Assembly: GCF_001571225.1 (NCBI RefSeq)
Contig: NZ_BCTJ01000001.1
Location: 1 to 64,000, forward strand
DNA from: Hydrogenophaga palleronii NBRC 102513
GTDB lineage: Bacteria; Pseudomonadota; Gammaproteobacteria; Burkholderiales; Burkholderiaceae_C
Direction of reading: 5' to 3'
Length of the DNA stretch: 64,000 nt
Below the pieces are notes generated by a model that ran no database searches, had not been told where the DNA came from, and saw only the letters and a program-made list of their open reading frames with translations. A program made the translations under genes and the position numbers. Of this stretch, positions 19,468 to 31,639 are shown piece after piece (position 1 is the first letter of the stretch; each line of letters opens with the position of its first letter).

Positions 19468-20772
19468 ATGGCTGAGAAACTGAGCGCCGTCAAAGGCATG
19501 AACGACATTGCCCCTCCAGCGTCCGCGCACTGGGAGTGGCTTGAAGACCGGCTGCGCACGCTGATGCGCCGCTACGGCTACCGCAACCTGCGCACGCCCA
19601 TCGTGGAACCCACGGCGCTGTTCGTGCGGGGCCTGGGCGAGGTGACCGACATCGTCGAGAAGGAGATGTATTCCTTCGAAGACCGTTTGAACGGCGAGCA
19701 GCTCACGCTGCGGCCTGAGAACACCGCCGGCGTGGTGCGCGCCGCACTGGAGCACTCGCTGCTGTACGACGGCGGCAAGCGCCTGTACTACATGGGCCCG
19801 ATGTTCCGCCACGAGCGTCCGCAGCGCGGCCGTTACCGCCAGTTCCACCAGTTCGGTGCCGAAGCCCTGGGCTTCGCCGGCCCGGACGTGGATGCCGAAC
19901 TCATCGTGCTGGCCTGCGACCTCTGGGCCGATCTCGGCCTGAGCGGCATCGAACTGGAAATCAACAGCCTGGGCCAGCCGCCCGAGCGCCTGGCGCACCG
20001 CCAGGCCTTGATCGCCTACCTTGAAGCGCACGCCGACCAGCTGGACGAAGAGGCCAAACGCCGCCTGCACAGCAACCCGCTGCGCATCCTCGACACCAAG
20101 AACCCGGCCATGCAGGACCTGGTGAACGCCGCGCCGCGCCTGATGGACCACCTGGGCGCCGAGTCGCTGGAGCACTTCAACCGCCTGCGTGGCCTGCTCG
20201 ATGCGCACGGCATCGCCTACCGCATCAACCCGCGCCTGGTGCGCGGCATGGACTACTACAACCTGTCGGTGTTCGAGTTCGTGACCACGCAGCTCGGCTC
20301 GCAGGGCACGGTCTGCGCCGGTGGCCGTTACGACGGCCTGTTCGAACAGATCGGTGGCAAGGCCGCGCCGGCCGTGGGCTGGGCGCTGGGCATGGAGCGC
20401 ATCCTGGAGCTGCTGAAAGAGCAGGGCCTGTTGCCCGAACAGCCCGCACCCGACGCCTACGCCGTGGTGCCGGACGCGGCCGATGTGCCACGCGTCATGC
20501 CGGTGCTGCGCGCGCTGCGCGGCCAGGGCGTGAACGTGCAGATGCACGCCGGTGGTGCCGACGGCATGGGCAGCATGAAGTCGCAGTTCAAGAAGGCCGA
20601 TGCCAGCGGCGCGCGCTACGCGCTGATCTTCGGTGCGCAGGAACTTCAGCAGGGCGGGGTGGCACTCAAACCTCTGCGTGGCCCACGCAGCGACGCCCCC
20701 GCCGAAGCCGCCCAGAGCCTGCTGCCGCTGGACGCGGTGGCCGACTGGGCCGACCGTTTGCGCGCCGCCTGA
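19468..20772 (+). CDS. hisS: Histidyl-tRNA synthetase
   Basis: Class II aminoacyl-tRNA synthetase that charges tRNA-His. Motif 2 is in [16 protein letters not shown], the histidine-specific loops appear as LVRGMDYYN and GGRYDGL, and motif 3 as GWALGMER. An anticodon-binding domain spans about 330-434. 434 aa is the usual size. GCAGGA precedes ATG 19468. It sits in the conserved ispG-hisS-yfgM-bamB-der block. hisZ at 28.4 kb is a catalytically dead paralogue. Confidence 0.98.
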   Translation: MAEKLSAVKGMNDIAPPASAHWEWLEDRLRTLMRRYGYRNLRTPIVEPTALFVRGLGEVTDIVEKEMYSFEDRLNGEQLTLRPENTAGVVRAALEHSLLYDGGKRLYYMGPMFRHERPQRGRYRQFHQFGAEALGFAGPDVDAELIVLACDLWADLGLSGIELEINSLGQPPERLAHRQALIAYLEAHADQLDEEAKRRLHSNPLRILDTKNPAMQDLVNAAPRLMDHLGAESLEHFNRLRGLLDAHGIAYRINPRLVRGMDYYNLSVFEFVTTQLGSQGTVCAGGRYDGLFEQIGGKAAPAVGWALGMERILELLKEQGLLPEQPAPDAYAVVPDAADVPRVMPVLRALRGQGVNVQMHAGGADGMGSMKSQFKKADASGARYALIFGAQELQQGGVALKPLRGPRSDAPAEAAQSLLPLDAVADWADRLRAA

Positions 20773-20837
20773 GCGCGGCGCGAGCACCGCATCTCCAGCG
20801 GTGGGCGGTCCTGGCCATGGTGCCCGGGCCACCCGCC

Positions 20838-20843
20838 TACAAT
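20838..20843 (+). promoter_or_regulatory. Candidate -10 box before yfgM
   Basis: TACAAT in the 116-bp hisS-yfgM gap, 45 bp upstream of the yfgM start. No good -35 at standard spacing. It suggests a separate promoter for yfgM-bamB-der. Confidence 0.3.
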
Positions 20844-20888
20844 CCCCCGTTGCGCACCCTGCGCCCGACTCTCCAGCTGAACATTCAC

Positions 20889-21554
20889 ATGGCCAAACAC
20901 CTCGACCTCGAAGAGCAGGAACAGCTCGACCAGATCAAACACTTCTGGGCCCGGTACGGCAACCTCATCAGCTGGGTGCTGATCGTGGTGTTCGGCTCGT
21001 TCGCCGCCTGGAACGGCTGGAACTACTGGCAGCGCACGCAGGGCGTGAAGGCCGCGGCGCTGTATGACGAAATCGACCGTGCCGCACTCGCCAAGGACAC
21101 CCAGCGCATGGAGCGCGCACTGGCCGACATGCAGTCCGGCTTCGGCAGTACCACCTACGCCAGCCAGGCCGCCTTGCTTGCCAGCAAAACAATGTTCGAC
21201 GCCGGTGAACTCGACAAGGCGCGCGCCGCCCTGGTCTGGGCTTCCGAGAAGTCGAGCGACGCTTCCTACAAAGCCGTGGCGCGTCTGCGCCTGGCCGGTC
21301 TCGACGTCGAGGCCAAGGCCTACGACCAGGCCCTCAAGACCCTGGACGGTTCAGTGCCCAAGTCGTTCGAGCCGCTGGTGGCCGACCGCCGCGGCGATGT
21401 CTTCCTGGCCCAGGGCAAGACCGACGAGGCCAAAGCCCAGTACCAGAATGCCTGGCGCGCCCTGAGCGAGCGCACCGAATACCGCCGCCTGGTGGAAGTC
21501 AAACTCGCCTCGTTGGGCGTGGACGTCGCCAGCCTGTCCAAAACCGCGCCTTGA
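20889..21554 (+). CDS. yfgM: YfgM-like inner-membrane TPR protein
   Basis: Ancillary SecYEG/periplasmic-chaperone-associated protein of the UPF0070 family. The N-terminal LDLEEQEQLDQIKHFWARYG is characteristic, followed by one membrane segment (about 25-47, ISWVLIVVFGSFAAWNGW) and a periplasmic TPR-like domain. ATG 20889 is chosen over an ATG at 20817 because it begins directly at the conserved N-terminus. 221 aa. It precedes bamB, as in E. coli. Confidence 0.92.
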   Translation: MAKHLDLEEQEQLDQIKHFWARYGNLISWVLIVVFGSFAAWNGWNYWQRTQGVKAAALYDEIDRAALAKDTQRMERALADMQSGFGSTTYASQAALLASKTMFDAGELDKARAALVWASEKSSDASYKAVARLRLAGLDVEAKAYDQALKTLDGSVPKSFEPLVADRRGDVFLAQGKTDEAKAQYQNAWRALSERTEYRRLVEVKLASLGVDVASLSKTAP

Positions 21555-21559
21555 AATCC

Positions 21560-22717
21560 ATGCCAAACCGCACCACCCGACTTTCTTCGGCGCCCTGGCG
21601 CCGTGCCCTCGCCACCGCCGGTCTGGTGCTGGCGGCGGGCCTGCTGGCCGCCTGTTCCTCGTCGGCCAAGAAGCCGCAGCCCACGCCGCTGTCGCCGGTG
21701 GCCGCGCTCATGGGCACGCAGCTGGCCTGGTCTGCGCAGGTCGGCGAAAGCCGTGCCTCGCTGGTGCCGGTGGTGGCGGCCGGCAAAGCCTTCGTGGCCG
21801 GCAACGCGGGCACCGTGGCGGCCATCGACGTGGCCACGGGCAAGGACGTGTGGCGGCTGAACCTGGGCACGCAGATCGCGGCCGGTGTGGGCTCTGACGG
21901 CCAGACCGCTTCCGTCATTACCGGCAACAACCAGCTGGTGGCAATGGCCGACGGCAAGGAAATCTGGCGCGTGCGCCTGCTGGCGCGCTCCTTCACCGCC
22001 CCGCTGGTGGCCGGTGGCCGTGTGTTCGTGCTGTCGGCCGACCGCACCGTCACCGCCTTCGACGGCAGCAACGGCGCCCGCCTGTGGAGCCAGACCCGCC
22101 CGGCCGAACCGCTGGTGCTGAGCCAGACCGGCGCGCTGCTGGCGCTGGGCGACACCCTGGTGGCCGGCCTGTCGGGCCGCGTGATCGGCCTGAACCCGCT
22201 CAACGGCGCGGTGCGCTGGGAGGCGGCCATCGCCACCTCGCGCGGCACCAACGAAGTGGAGCGCTTGGTCGACATCGTCGGCCCGGTCAGCCGCATCGGC
22301 AACAGCATCTGCGCGCGCGCCTACTCGGCCGCCGTCGGTTGTGTGGACGGCAGCCGCGGAGGCACCGTCTGGACGCGTGCTGCCCAGGGCGTCACCGGCG
22401 TGCACGGCGACGACGGCCTGGTGTTCGGCAGCGAATCCGACGGCCGCTTCCAGGCTTGGCAACGCGCCACCGGCGAACCTGCCTGGAGCATCGACCGCCT
22501 GAAGTACCGTGGCCTGAGCGCACCGCTGGCCCTGGGCCGCGTGGTGGCGGTCGGCGACAGCGCCGGTCTGGTTCACCTGATCTCCCGCGAAGACGGCAGC
22601 GAAATGACCCGCCTCACCACCGACGGTTCGCCCATCCTGGCGGCCCCGGTGCTGGCCGGCGACGCGCTGCTGGTGCAAACGCGCAATGGCGGCGTCTACG
22701 CCTGGCGCCCCCAGTAA
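21560..22717 (+). CDS. bamB: Outer-membrane assembly lipoprotein BamB
   Basis: BAM-complex lipoprotein with an eight-bladed PQQ-like beta-propeller. The signal peptide ends in LLAAC, lipidated C32 counted from ATG 21560. Repeated blade motifs are visible, for example AIDVATGKDVWRLNL, TAFDGSNGARLW and GLNPLNGAVRWEAA. An in-frame TTG at 21551 overlaps the yfgM stop and would add three residues. 385 aa. With bamD at 10.5 kb, the window carries two of the BAM lipoproteins. Confidence 0.95.
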   Translation: MPNRTTRLSSAPWRRALATAGLVLAAGLLAACSSSAKKPQPTPLSPVAALMGTQLAWSAQVGESRASLVPVVAAGKAFVAGNAGTVAAIDVATGKDVWRLNLGTQIAAGVGSDGQTASVITGNNQLVAMADGKEIWRVRLLARSFTAPLVAGGRVFVLSADRTVTAFDGSNGARLWSQTRPAEPLVLSQTGALLALGDTLVAGLSGRVIGLNPLNGAVRWEAAIATSRGTNEVERLVDIVGPVSRIGNSICARAYSAAVGCVDGSRGGTVWTRAAQGVTGVHGDDGLVFGSESDGRFQAWQRATGEPAWSIDRLKYRGLSAPLALGRVVAVGDSAGLVHLISREDGSEMTRLTTDGSPILAAPVLAGDALLVQTRNGGVYAWRPQ

Positions 22718-22766
22718 AGCCTGCTGCGGCCACGGTGTTCGTGGCCGCCTGAACGAAAGTTAGTCC

Positions 22767-24101
22767 GTGAAACCCGTCATCGCCCTGGTGGGGCGCCCCA
22801 ATGTGGGCAAGTCCACCCTGTTCAACCGCCTGACGAGTTCACGCGACGCCATCGTGGCCGACTTTGCCGGCCTCACCCGTGACCGCCACTACGGCAATGG
22901 CCGTCAGGGTCGGCGCGAGTACATCGTGATCGACACCGGCGGCTTCGAGCCCGAGGCCAGCGAGGGCATCTACAAGGAGATGGCCAAGCAGACCCGGCAG
23001 GCCGTGGCCGAGTCCGACGTGGTGATCTTCGTGGTCGATGCCCGTGCCGGCATCAGTGCCCAGGATTACGACATCGGCAACTACCTGCGCCGCCTGGGCA
23101 AGCCCACGCTGCTGGTGGCCAACAAGGCCGAGGGCATGACGCAGGGCCTGCAACTGGTGGAGTTCTTCGAGCTCGGCCTGGGTGAAGTGCTGCCGGTCTC
23201 CGGCGCGCACGGGCAGGGCGTGCGCTCCATGCTGGACAGCGCCCTCGAACGCATTCCCGGCCTGCCGCCGGAAGACGAAGAAGAGCCGGAAGCCGAACCC
23301 GGCGTCATCCGCCTCACCGTGGCGGGCCGCCCCAACGTTGGCAAGTCCACCCTCATCAACGCCTGGCTAGGCGAAGAACGCCTGGTGGCCTTCGACCTGC
23401 CGGGCACCACGCGCGACGCCATCTCGGTGCCGTTCGAACGTGGCGGCCAGAAGTTCGAGTTGATCGACACCGCCGGCATCCGGCGCAAGGGCAAGGTGTT
23501 CGAGGCGATCGAGAAGTTCTCGGTGGTCAAGACCTTGCAGGCGATCGAAAATGCCCACGTGGTGCTCCTGCTGCTGGACGCCACCCAGGGCGTGACCGAC
23601 CAGGATGCCCACATCGCGGGCTACATCCTGGAGAGCGGGCGCGCCGTGGTGCTGGCCATCAACAAATGGGATGCGGTGGATGCCTACCAGCGCGAGCAGA
23701 TCGAGCGCCAGATCGAAACCCGGCTGGCCTTCCTCAAGTTCGCCTCCCTGCATCTGATCTCGGCGCAGAAACGCCAGGGCCTGGGCCCGGTCTGGAAGTC
23801 CATCGGCCAGGCCCATGCCTCGGCCATGCGCAAGATGTCGACCCCGGTGCTCACGCGCCTGCTGATGGAGGCCGTGGCCTTCCAGGCGCCCACGCGCAGC
23901 GGCATGTTCCGGCCCAAGATGCGTTACGCCCACCAGGGTGGCATGAACCCGCCGGTGATCGTGATCCACGGCAACTCGCTCGAAGGTGTGCCCGACGCGT
24001 ACAAGCGTTTCCTCGAAGGGCGCTTCCGCAAGGCGTTTGATCTGGTGGGCACGCCGCTGCGCATCGAGTTCAAGACCTCCGCGAATCCCTTCAAGGAGTA
24101 A
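22767..24101 (+). CDS. der: Ribosome biogenesis GTPase Der (EngA)
   Basis: Tandem GTPase needed for 50S subunit maturation. First P-loop GRPNVGKS at residues 9-16 with DTGGFE and NKAE; second P-loop at 187-194 with DTAGI and NKWD; C-terminal KH-like domain (about 355-444). 444 aa is standard. The start is GTG 22767; no in-frame ATG precedes the first P-loop. hfq follows 84 bp downstream. Confidence 0.98.
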   Translation: MKPVIALVGRPNVGKSTLFNRLTSSRDAIVADFAGLTRDRHYGNGRQGRREYIVIDTGGFEPEASEGIYKEMAKQTRQAVAESDVVIFVVDARAGISAQDYDIGNYLRRLGKPTLLVANKAEGMTQGLQLVEFFELGLGEVLPVSGAHGQGVRSMLDSALERIPGLPPEDEEEPEAEPGVIRLTVAGRPNVGKSTLINAWLGEERLVAFDLPGTTRDAISVPFERGGQKFELIDTAGIRRKGKVFEAIEKFSVVKTLQAIENAHVVLLLLDATQGVTDQDAHIAGYILESGRAVVLAINKWDAVDAYQREQIERQIETRLAFLKFASLHLISAQKRQGLGPVWKSIGQAHASAMRKMSTPVLTRLLMEAVAFQAPTRSGMFRPKMRYAHQGGMNPPVIVIHGNSLEGVPDAYKRFLEGRFRKAFDLVGTPLRIEFKTSANPFKE

Positions 24102-24123
24102 GAATTTGGACTTGGCGGAAAAG

Positions 24124-24139
24124 ACAGCCGGATGGCTGT
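24124..24139. other. Small hairpin in the der-hfq gap
   Basis: ACAGCC (24124-24129), loop GGAT, GGCTGT (24134-24139): perfect 6-bp stem in the hfq leader region. No T-tract follows directly. Possibly an hfq 5'-UTR structure. Confidence 0.3.
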
Positions 24140-24185
24140 GGTATGGTCCGTTTCTCATTAACTAACGTTGAACACGGAGCATATC

Positions 24186-24437
24186 GTGAGCAATAACAAA
24201 GGCCAGCTCTTGCAAGATCCTTTCCTGAACCAGCTTCGCCGGGAGCATGTGCCCGTGTCGATCTATCTGGTCAACGGCATCAAACTGCAAGGCCAGATCG
24301 AGTCCTTCGACCAATACGTCGTGTTGCTGCGCAACACGGTGACGCAGATGGTCTACAAACACGCCATCTCCACCATCGTGCCGGGCCGCCCGGTGCAGTT
24401 CTCGGCCGTCGGCACGGACGAGCCGGCCGCTTCCTGA
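24186..24437 (+). CDS. hfq: RNA chaperone Hfq
   Basis: Hexameric Sm-like protein that pairs small RNAs with mRNAs. The Sm1 motif ([21 protein letters not shown]) and Sm2 motif YKHAIST are intact, as is the N-terminal [14 protein letters not shown]. 83 aa. The start is GTG 24186, preceded by ACGGAG with good spacing; an in-frame TTG at 24168 would add six residues without homology. The C-terminal tail is short. hflX follows, the classical hfq-hflX-hflK-hflC order. Confidence 0.98.
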   Translation: MSNNKGQLLQDPFLNQLRREHVPVSIYLVNGIKLQGQIESFDQYVVLLRNTVTQMVYKHAISTIVPGRPVQFSAVGTDEPAAS

Positions 24438-24516
24438 ACACGCGACCGAACCACACCCGGCCTGTGCAGCCGCGCTGCCAGGCCAGCAACGCTGCGCGCG
24501 TTGCCGTGCGACCGAT

Positions 24517-25701
24517 TTGAATTCACCCGCCCCATCCGCCGCTTCCACGCCTTCGGTCATTCTCGTCGGTGTGGATTTTGGTGTGCCGCATTTTGATGCC
24601 GGCCTCGAAGAACTGGGGCTGCTGGCCCAGACCGCGGGATACACCGTGGCCGACCGCGTCGCCTGCAAGCGGCGCGCGCCCGATCCGGCCCTGTTCGTGG
24701 GCTCGGGCAAGGCCGACGAAATCAAGATGCTGGCCCAGTCCACCGGCGCTTCTGAAGTGCTGTTCGACCAGTCGCTCAGCCCGGCGCAGCAGCGCAACCT
24801 CGAGCGCCACCTGGGCATGCCGGTCAACGACCGCACCCTGCTGATCCTGGAAATCTTCGCGCAACGCGCGCGCAGCCACGAGGGCAAGCTGCAGGTGGAA
24901 CTTGCGCGCCTGCAATACCTGTCGACACGCCTCGTGCGGCGCTGGTCGCACCTGGAGCGGCAAAGCGGTGGCATCGGCATGCGCGGCGGCCCGGGGGAAA
25001 CCCAGATCGAGCTGGACCGCCGCATGATCGGCGATGCCATCAAGCGCACCAAGGAGCGGCTGGAGAAGGTCAAGAAACAACGCTCGACCCAGCGCCGCCA
25101 GCGCGAGCGGCGCGACACCTTCTCCATTTCGCTGGTGGGCTACACCAACGCGGGAAAGTCGTCGCTGTTCAACGGCCTGGTGAAGGCGCGCGCCTACGCC
25201 GCCGACCAGCTGTTTGCCACCCTGGACACCACCACCCGCCAGCTCTACCTGGGCGAGGCCGGGCGTTCGGTGTCCCTGTCGGACACGGTCGGCTTCATCC
25301 GCGACCTGCCGCACGGCCTGGTGGACGCCTTTGCGGCTACGCTGCAGGAGGCGGCCGACGCCGATCTGCTGTTGCACGTGGTCGACGCGTCCAACCCTTC
25401 GTACACCGAGCAGATCGCTTCGGTGCAGGGCGTGCTCAGGGACATCGGTGCGGACGACGTGCCGCAGATCCTGCTGTTCAACAAGCTGGACGCGATGGAC
25501 CCGGCCAGCGCGCCGCATGTTCTGAGCGATGCCATGGAACTGGAAGGCCAGAGCGTTCCTCGAATCTTCGCGAGTGCGCTCACCGGACAAGGCCTGCCCG
25601 AGCTGCGCGCCGTGCTGGCCGAGCGCGTGCTGGCGCAAAAACGTGGCGCTGAGCCCTTGAACCCCGGGCCCTGGCCGGAAATCGACGAGTCGGTGTCCTG
25701 A
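24517..25701 (+). CDS. hflX: Ribosome-associated GTPase HflX
   Basis: GTPase that binds the 50S subunit and rescues stalled or heat-damaged ribosomes. The N-terminal HflX domain (FVGSGKADE, then the GPGETQIELDRR signature) is followed by a G domain with GYTNAGKSS beginning at residue 208, DTVGF and NKLD. 394 aa. Start is TTG 24517; no better ATG precedes the conserved ILVGVDFG segment. 79 bp downstream of hfq. Confidence 0.96.
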   Translation: MNSPAPSAASTPSVILVGVDFGVPHFDAGLEELGLLAQTAGYTVADRVACKRRAPDPALFVGSGKADEIKMLAQSTGASEVLFDQSLSPAQQRNLERHLGMPVNDRTLLILEIFAQRARSHEGKLQVELARLQYLSTRLVRRWSHLERQSGGIGMRGGPGETQIELDRRMIGDAIKRTKERLEKVKKQRSTQRRQRERRDTFSISLVGYTNAGKSSLFNGLVKARAYAADQLFATLDTTTRQLYLGEAGRSVSLSDTVGFIRDLPHGLVDAFAATLQEAADADLLLHVVDASNPSYTEQIASVQGVLRDIGADDVPQILLFNKLDAMDPASAPHVLSDAMELEGQSVPRIFASALTGQGLPELRAVLAERVLAQKRGAEPLNPGPWPEIDESVS

Positions 25702-25747
25702 TTGGGCACAATGTGATGGTTTTGAATCGACAAAGAGTTGGCAACCC

Positions 25748-27157
25748 ATGGATGTGAATCTGCAAAACCCTTCCCGCGGCGCTCAATCCGCTGCCCGAAC
25801 TGTGCGCGACCGCATCTGGCGCGGGTTGTGGGGCATGTTCAACCTGAACGATCCCCGCTGGGGCCGTGGGGGCGATGACGCGCCGCGCAACGAAGGCGGC
25901 AAGGACGGTCAGGACGAAGACCGCAACAGCAACCACAACCAGCGTCCCCAGCCGCCGCGCGGCCAGGGCCCCAACCAGGGCCCGCCGGATCTGGAGGAAG
26001 TCTGGCGCGACCTCAACCGCAAGCTCGGCGGACTGCTCGGCAACAAGGGTCGCGGTGGTGGCCAGGGTGGCGGCAACGGCTCGGGTGGTGGCGGCATGCC
26101 CGGCTTCAACCCCAGCCCCAAGTCCACCGGCATCGGCGCCGGCCTGATCGCCGCGGTTGCGCTGCTGATCTGGCTCGGCACCGGCTTCTTCATCGTGCAG
26201 GAAGGCCAGCAGGCCGTGATCACCCAGTTCGGCAAGTACCACAGCTCGGTCGGTGCCGGTTTCAACTGGCGCCTGCCGTACCCGGTCCAGCGCCACGAAA
26301 CCGTGTTCGTGACGCAGATCCGCTCGGTCGATGTCGGCCGCGACAACCTGGTGCCCGCCACCGGCTTGCGCGAGTCGGCGATGCTGACGCAGGACGAAAA
26401 CATCGTCGAGATCAAGTTCGCGGTGCAGTACCGCCTGAACGACGCCCGTGCCTTCCTGTTCGAGAGCCGCGACCCCGATGCCGCGGTAGTGAAGGTGGCC
26501 GAGACGGCGGTGCGCGAAGTGGTCGGCAAGATGAAGATGGACGCCGCGCTGGCCGAAGAGCGTGACCAGATCGCGCCGCGCGTGCGCAACCTGATGCAGG
26601 CCATCCTGGACCGCTACAAGGTCGGCATCGAGGTGGTCGGCATCAACCTGCAGCAGGGCGGTGTGCGTCCACCCGAGCAGGTGCAGGCGTCGTTCGACGA
26701 CGTGCTCAAGGCCGGCCAGGAGCGCGAACGCGCCAAGAACGAAGCCCAGGCCTACGCCAACGACGTGGTGCCGCGTGCCCGTGGTGCCGCATCGCGCCTG
26801 ACCGAAGAAGCCGAAGGCTACCGCGCCCGCATCGTGGCGCAGGCAGAGGGTGATTCGCAGCGTTTCCGCTCGGTGCTGACCGAGTACCAGAAGGCGCCGC
26901 AGGTGACGCGCGAGCGCATGTACACCGACGCCATGCAGGAGATCTACAGCAACGTGACCAAGGTGCTGGTGGACTCCAAGTCGGGCTCGAACCTGTTGTA
27001 CCTGCCGCTGGACAAAATCATGCAGATGACGGGGCAGACGTCCTCGAACACCGGCACCAGCGCACCCAGCCTGCCGACGCCGGGCACCAGCACCGCCCCC
27101 GCGACCACCAGCCGCAGCACGGACAATGCCCGCTCGCGTGAGCGCGAGAGCCGCTGA
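25748..27157 (+). CDS. hflK: FtsH protease modulator HflK
   Basis: SPFH/band-7 inner-membrane protein that forms with HflC the large complex surrounding FtsH. A Gly/Asn/Arg-rich cytosolic N-terminus (30-125), one membrane segment (about 131-151, LIAAVALLIWLGTGFFIV), the band-7 domain (about 155-330) and a Ser/Thr/Pro tail are visible. ATG 25748 yields 469 aa; ATG 25835 (residue 30, MFNLNDPRWGRG) matches many homologues and is a strong alternative. hflC starts 26 bp after its stop. Confidence 0.95.
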   Translation: MDVNLQNPSRGAQSAARTVRDRIWRGLWGMFNLNDPRWGRGGDDAPRNEGGKDGQDEDRNSNHNQRPQPPRGQGPNQGPPDLEEVWRDLNRKLGGLLGNKGRGGGQGGGNGSGGGGMPGFNPSPKSTGIGAGLIAAVALLIWLGTGFFIVQEGQQAVITQFGKYHSSVGAGFNWRLPYPVQRHETVFVTQIRSVDVGRDNLVPATGLRESAMLTQDENIVEIKFAVQYRLNDARAFLFESRDPDAAVVKVAETAVREVVGKMKMDAALAEERDQIAPRVRNLMQAILDRYKVGIEVVGINLQQGGVRPPEQVQASFDDVLKAGQERERAKNEAQAYANDVVPRARGAASRLTEEAEGYRARIVAQAEGDSQRFRSVLTEYQKAPQVTRERMYTDAMQEIYSNVTKVLVDSKSGSNLLYLPLDKIMQMTGQTSSNTGTSAPSLPTPGTSTAPATTSRSTDNARSRERESR

Positions 27158-27183
27158 ACGACGCCCGCGATCAGAGAAGCAAC

Positions 27184-28077
27184 ATGAACAAACTCGGTTT
27201 CATCATCACATCCCTCATCGTGGCCCTGGCAATCGCCAGCTCCATGCTGTTCGTGGTGGACCAGCGCCAGTTCGGCGTGGTCTTCCAGCTGGGCCAGATC
27301 AAGCAGGTCGTCACCGAACCTGGCCTGAACTTCAAGCTGCCGCCGCCGTTCCAGAATGTGTCCTACATCGACAAGCGCCTGCTGACGCTGGAGAGCACCG
27401 ACACCGAGCCCACGCTGACGGCTGAAAAGCAGCGCGTGGTGATCGACTGGTACGTGCGCTGGCGCATCAGCGACCCGCAGGCCTACATCCGCAACGTCGG
27501 CGTGAACGAACGCGCCGGTGCCCTGCAGCTCAACCGCGTGGTGCGCAACTCCTTCCAGCAGGAAGTGAACAAGCGCACCGTGAACGAACTGCTGTCGAGC
27601 CGGCGCGAAGAGCTGATGGCCGACGTCAAGCGCGAGGTGCTGGCCGCTGTGCGCAGCGCCGACAAGCCCTGGGGCATGGACGTGGTTGACGTGCGCATCA
27701 CGCGCGTGGACTACGCCGAGAGCATCACCGCCTCGGTCTACCAGCGGATGGAAGCCGAACGCAAGCGCGTTGCCAACGAACTGCGTTCGACCGGTTTTGC
27801 CGAAGGCGAAAAGATCCGCGCCGACGCCGACCGCCAGCGCGAAGTGATCGTCTCCGAAGCCTACCGCGACGCCCAGCTCATCAAGGGTGCAGGCGACGCC
27901 AAGGCCGCAGCCACCTTTGGTGAAGCCTTCGGCCGCGACCCGGCATTTGCGCAGTTCTACCGCAGCCTGGACGCCTACAAGGCCAGCTTTGCCAACAAGT
28001 CCGATGTGTTCGTGGTTGACCCCTCGTCGGACTTCTTCAAGGGCATGCGCAGCAGCAACGTCGCGCCGGCGCGATGA
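27184..28077 (+). CDS. hflC: FtsH protease modulator HflC
   Basis: Partner of HflK in the periplasmic SPFH complex. An N-terminal membrane anchor (about 5-25), the band-7 domain (QRQFGVVFQLGQIK onward) and coiled-coil segments rich in Arg/Glu (ERKRVANELRS) are visible. 297 aa. AGAGAAG lies before ATG 27184. DUF2065 follows 36 bp later. Confidence 0.97.
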   Translation: MNKLGFIITSLIVALAIASSMLFVVDQRQFGVVFQLGQIKQVVTEPGLNFKLPPPFQNVSYIDKRLLTLESTDTEPTLTAEKQRVVIDWYVRWRISDPQAYIRNVGVNERAGALQLNRVVRNSFQQEVNKRTVNELLSSRREELMADVKREVLAAVRSADKPWGMDVVDVRITRVDYAESITASVYQRMEAERKRVANELRSTGFAEGEKIRADADRQREVIVSEAYRDAQLIKGAGDAKAAATFGEAFGRDPAFAQFYRSLDAYKASFANKSDVFVVDPSSDFFKGMRSSNVAPAR

Positions 28078-28113
28078 GCGCCGCCGCCACGCGCTGAAGG
28101 GCAGGGCGGCCCG

Positions 28114-28299
28114 ATGTCCGACATGCTCTGGGGCGCGCTGGCGCTGGTGCTGGTCTTCGAAGGCCTGCTGCCTTTGCTGGCTCCGCGCCTGTGGCGCCGC
28201 GTGTTCACGGACATGCTGCAACTGCGTGACGGCCAGCTGCGTTTCTTCGGCCTGATCAGCATCGCCAGCGGCCTTCTGTTCTGGTGGTGGCTGGCCTGA
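28114..28299 (+). CDS. DUF2065 small membrane protein
   Basis: 61-residue hydrophobic protein of the DUF2065 (YjeT) family. Two membrane helices: about 6-24 (WGALALVLVFEGLLPLLAP) and 43-60 (FFGLISIASGLLFWWWL). It sits between hflC and hisZ/purA, a position conserved in many proteobacteria. Its function is unknown; the context suggests a link to the HflKC membrane complex, as inference only. Confidence 0.88.
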   Translation: MSDMLWGALALVLVFEGLLPLLAPRLWRRVFTDMLQLRDGQLRFFGLISIASGLLFWWWLA

Positions 28300-28338
28300 C
28301 GGCCTGCTGCCTTTTCCTTCCCTGTCCCTGTCGTGATC

Positions 28339-28376
28339 CGCCATTGGCGGAGGCCCCATACCGGGGCCGGTAAAAT
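28339..28376 (+). promoter_or_regulatory. Double hairpin and -10 box before hisZ
   Basis: Two adjacent stems, CCGCC-ATT-GGCGG and GGCCCC-ATACC-GGGGCC (28352-28368), lie just upstream of TAAAAT (28371-28376), which is 29 bp before the hisZ start. The stems may end the hfl transcript while TAAAAT starts hisZ-purA. The same GGCCGGTAAAATC string occurs before ygiQ at about 60187-60200. Confidence 0.35.
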
Positions 28377-28405
28377 CACGTTTTTAACAGCCTCTGAAAA
28401 TATCC

Positions 28406-30984
<2,579 letters not shown>

Positions 30985-30989
30985 TTCCC

Positions 30990-31012
30990 CCGGGGTGGCG
31001 CGCCCACCCCGG
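30990..31012. terminator. Perfect 9-bp hairpin after purA
   Basis: CCGGGGTGG (30990-30998), loop CGCGC, CCACCCCGG (31004-31012), beginning 5 bp after the purA stop. There is no T-tract, so it may be a weak or Rho-assisted terminator. Confidence 0.45.
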
Positions 31013-31050
31013 ATGCCAGAATACCGACCGATACCCCACCCGGAGTCCGC

Positions 31051-31575
31051 ATGCTGACCGAAGACGGCAAACATCTCTACGTCTCTTACGACGAATACCA
31101 CAACCTGATCGAGAAGCTCGCGCTCAAGGTTTACCAATCCGGCTGGGAGTTCGACACCATCCTGTGCCTGGCACGGGGCGGCATGCGCCCGGGCGACATC
31201 CTCTCGCGCATCTTCGACAAGCCGCTGGCCATCATGTCGACCAGCTCCTACCGCGCCGCGGCCGGTACCGAGCAGGGCAACCTGGACATCGCGCGCTACA
31301 TCACCACGCCCAAGGGTGAGATCGCAGGCAAGGTGCTGCTGGTCGACGACCTGGCCGATTCGGGCCACACGCTCAGATCCGTCATCACCCAGCTCAAGAC
31401 CAACTACAAGCCCATCACCGAGCTGCGCAGCGCGGTGATCTGGACCAAGCAGCTGTCCACCTTCGAGGCCGACTACTCGGTGGAATTCCTGCCCACGAAC
31501 CCCTGGATCCACCAGCCCTTCGAGGGTTACGACAGCATGCGCCCGGCGCAACTGCTGGAAAAGTGGAAGCTCTGA
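31051..31575 (+). CDS. Purine-type phosphoribosyltransferase
   Basis: Type I PRTase fold; the PRPP-binding loop is VLLVDDLADSGHTL with D99/D100. 174 aa. MLTEDGKHLYVSYDEYHNLI at the start and WKDEFEADYS-like elements resemble proteobacterial hypoxanthine/xanthine-type PRTases, which salvage bases to nucleotides. Exact base specificity cannot be read from sequence. Its position behind purA fits purine metabolism. GGAG precedes ATG 31051. Confidence 0.85.
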   Translation: MLTEDGKHLYVSYDEYHNLIEKLALKVYQSGWEFDTILCLARGGMRPGDILSRIFDKPLAIMSTSSYRAAAGTEQGNLDIARYITTPKGEIAGKVLLVDDLADSGHTLRSVITQLKTNYKPITELRSAVIWTKQLSTFEADYSVEFLPTNPWIHQPFEGYDSMRPAQLLEKWKL

Positions 31576-31639
31576 TCACAGTGACCCTCTCACCCAGCCG
31601 CTGCGCGGACCGCCGGGGCAGCGCTGCGGCGGCCCATCC

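Noticed and set aside
24107-24147. Sigma70 promoter for hfq (TTGGAC with TATGGT)
   Set aside because: Spacing between the boxes is about 29 bp, far outside the accepted range.
25748-25835. Definite alternative start of hflK at 25835
   Set aside because: Both starts remain possible; the shorter one matches many homologues but neither has a decisive ribosome-binding site.
31576-31639. SAM riboswitch before metC
   Set aside because: The gap is only 64 bp and shows none of the conserved riboswitch core.
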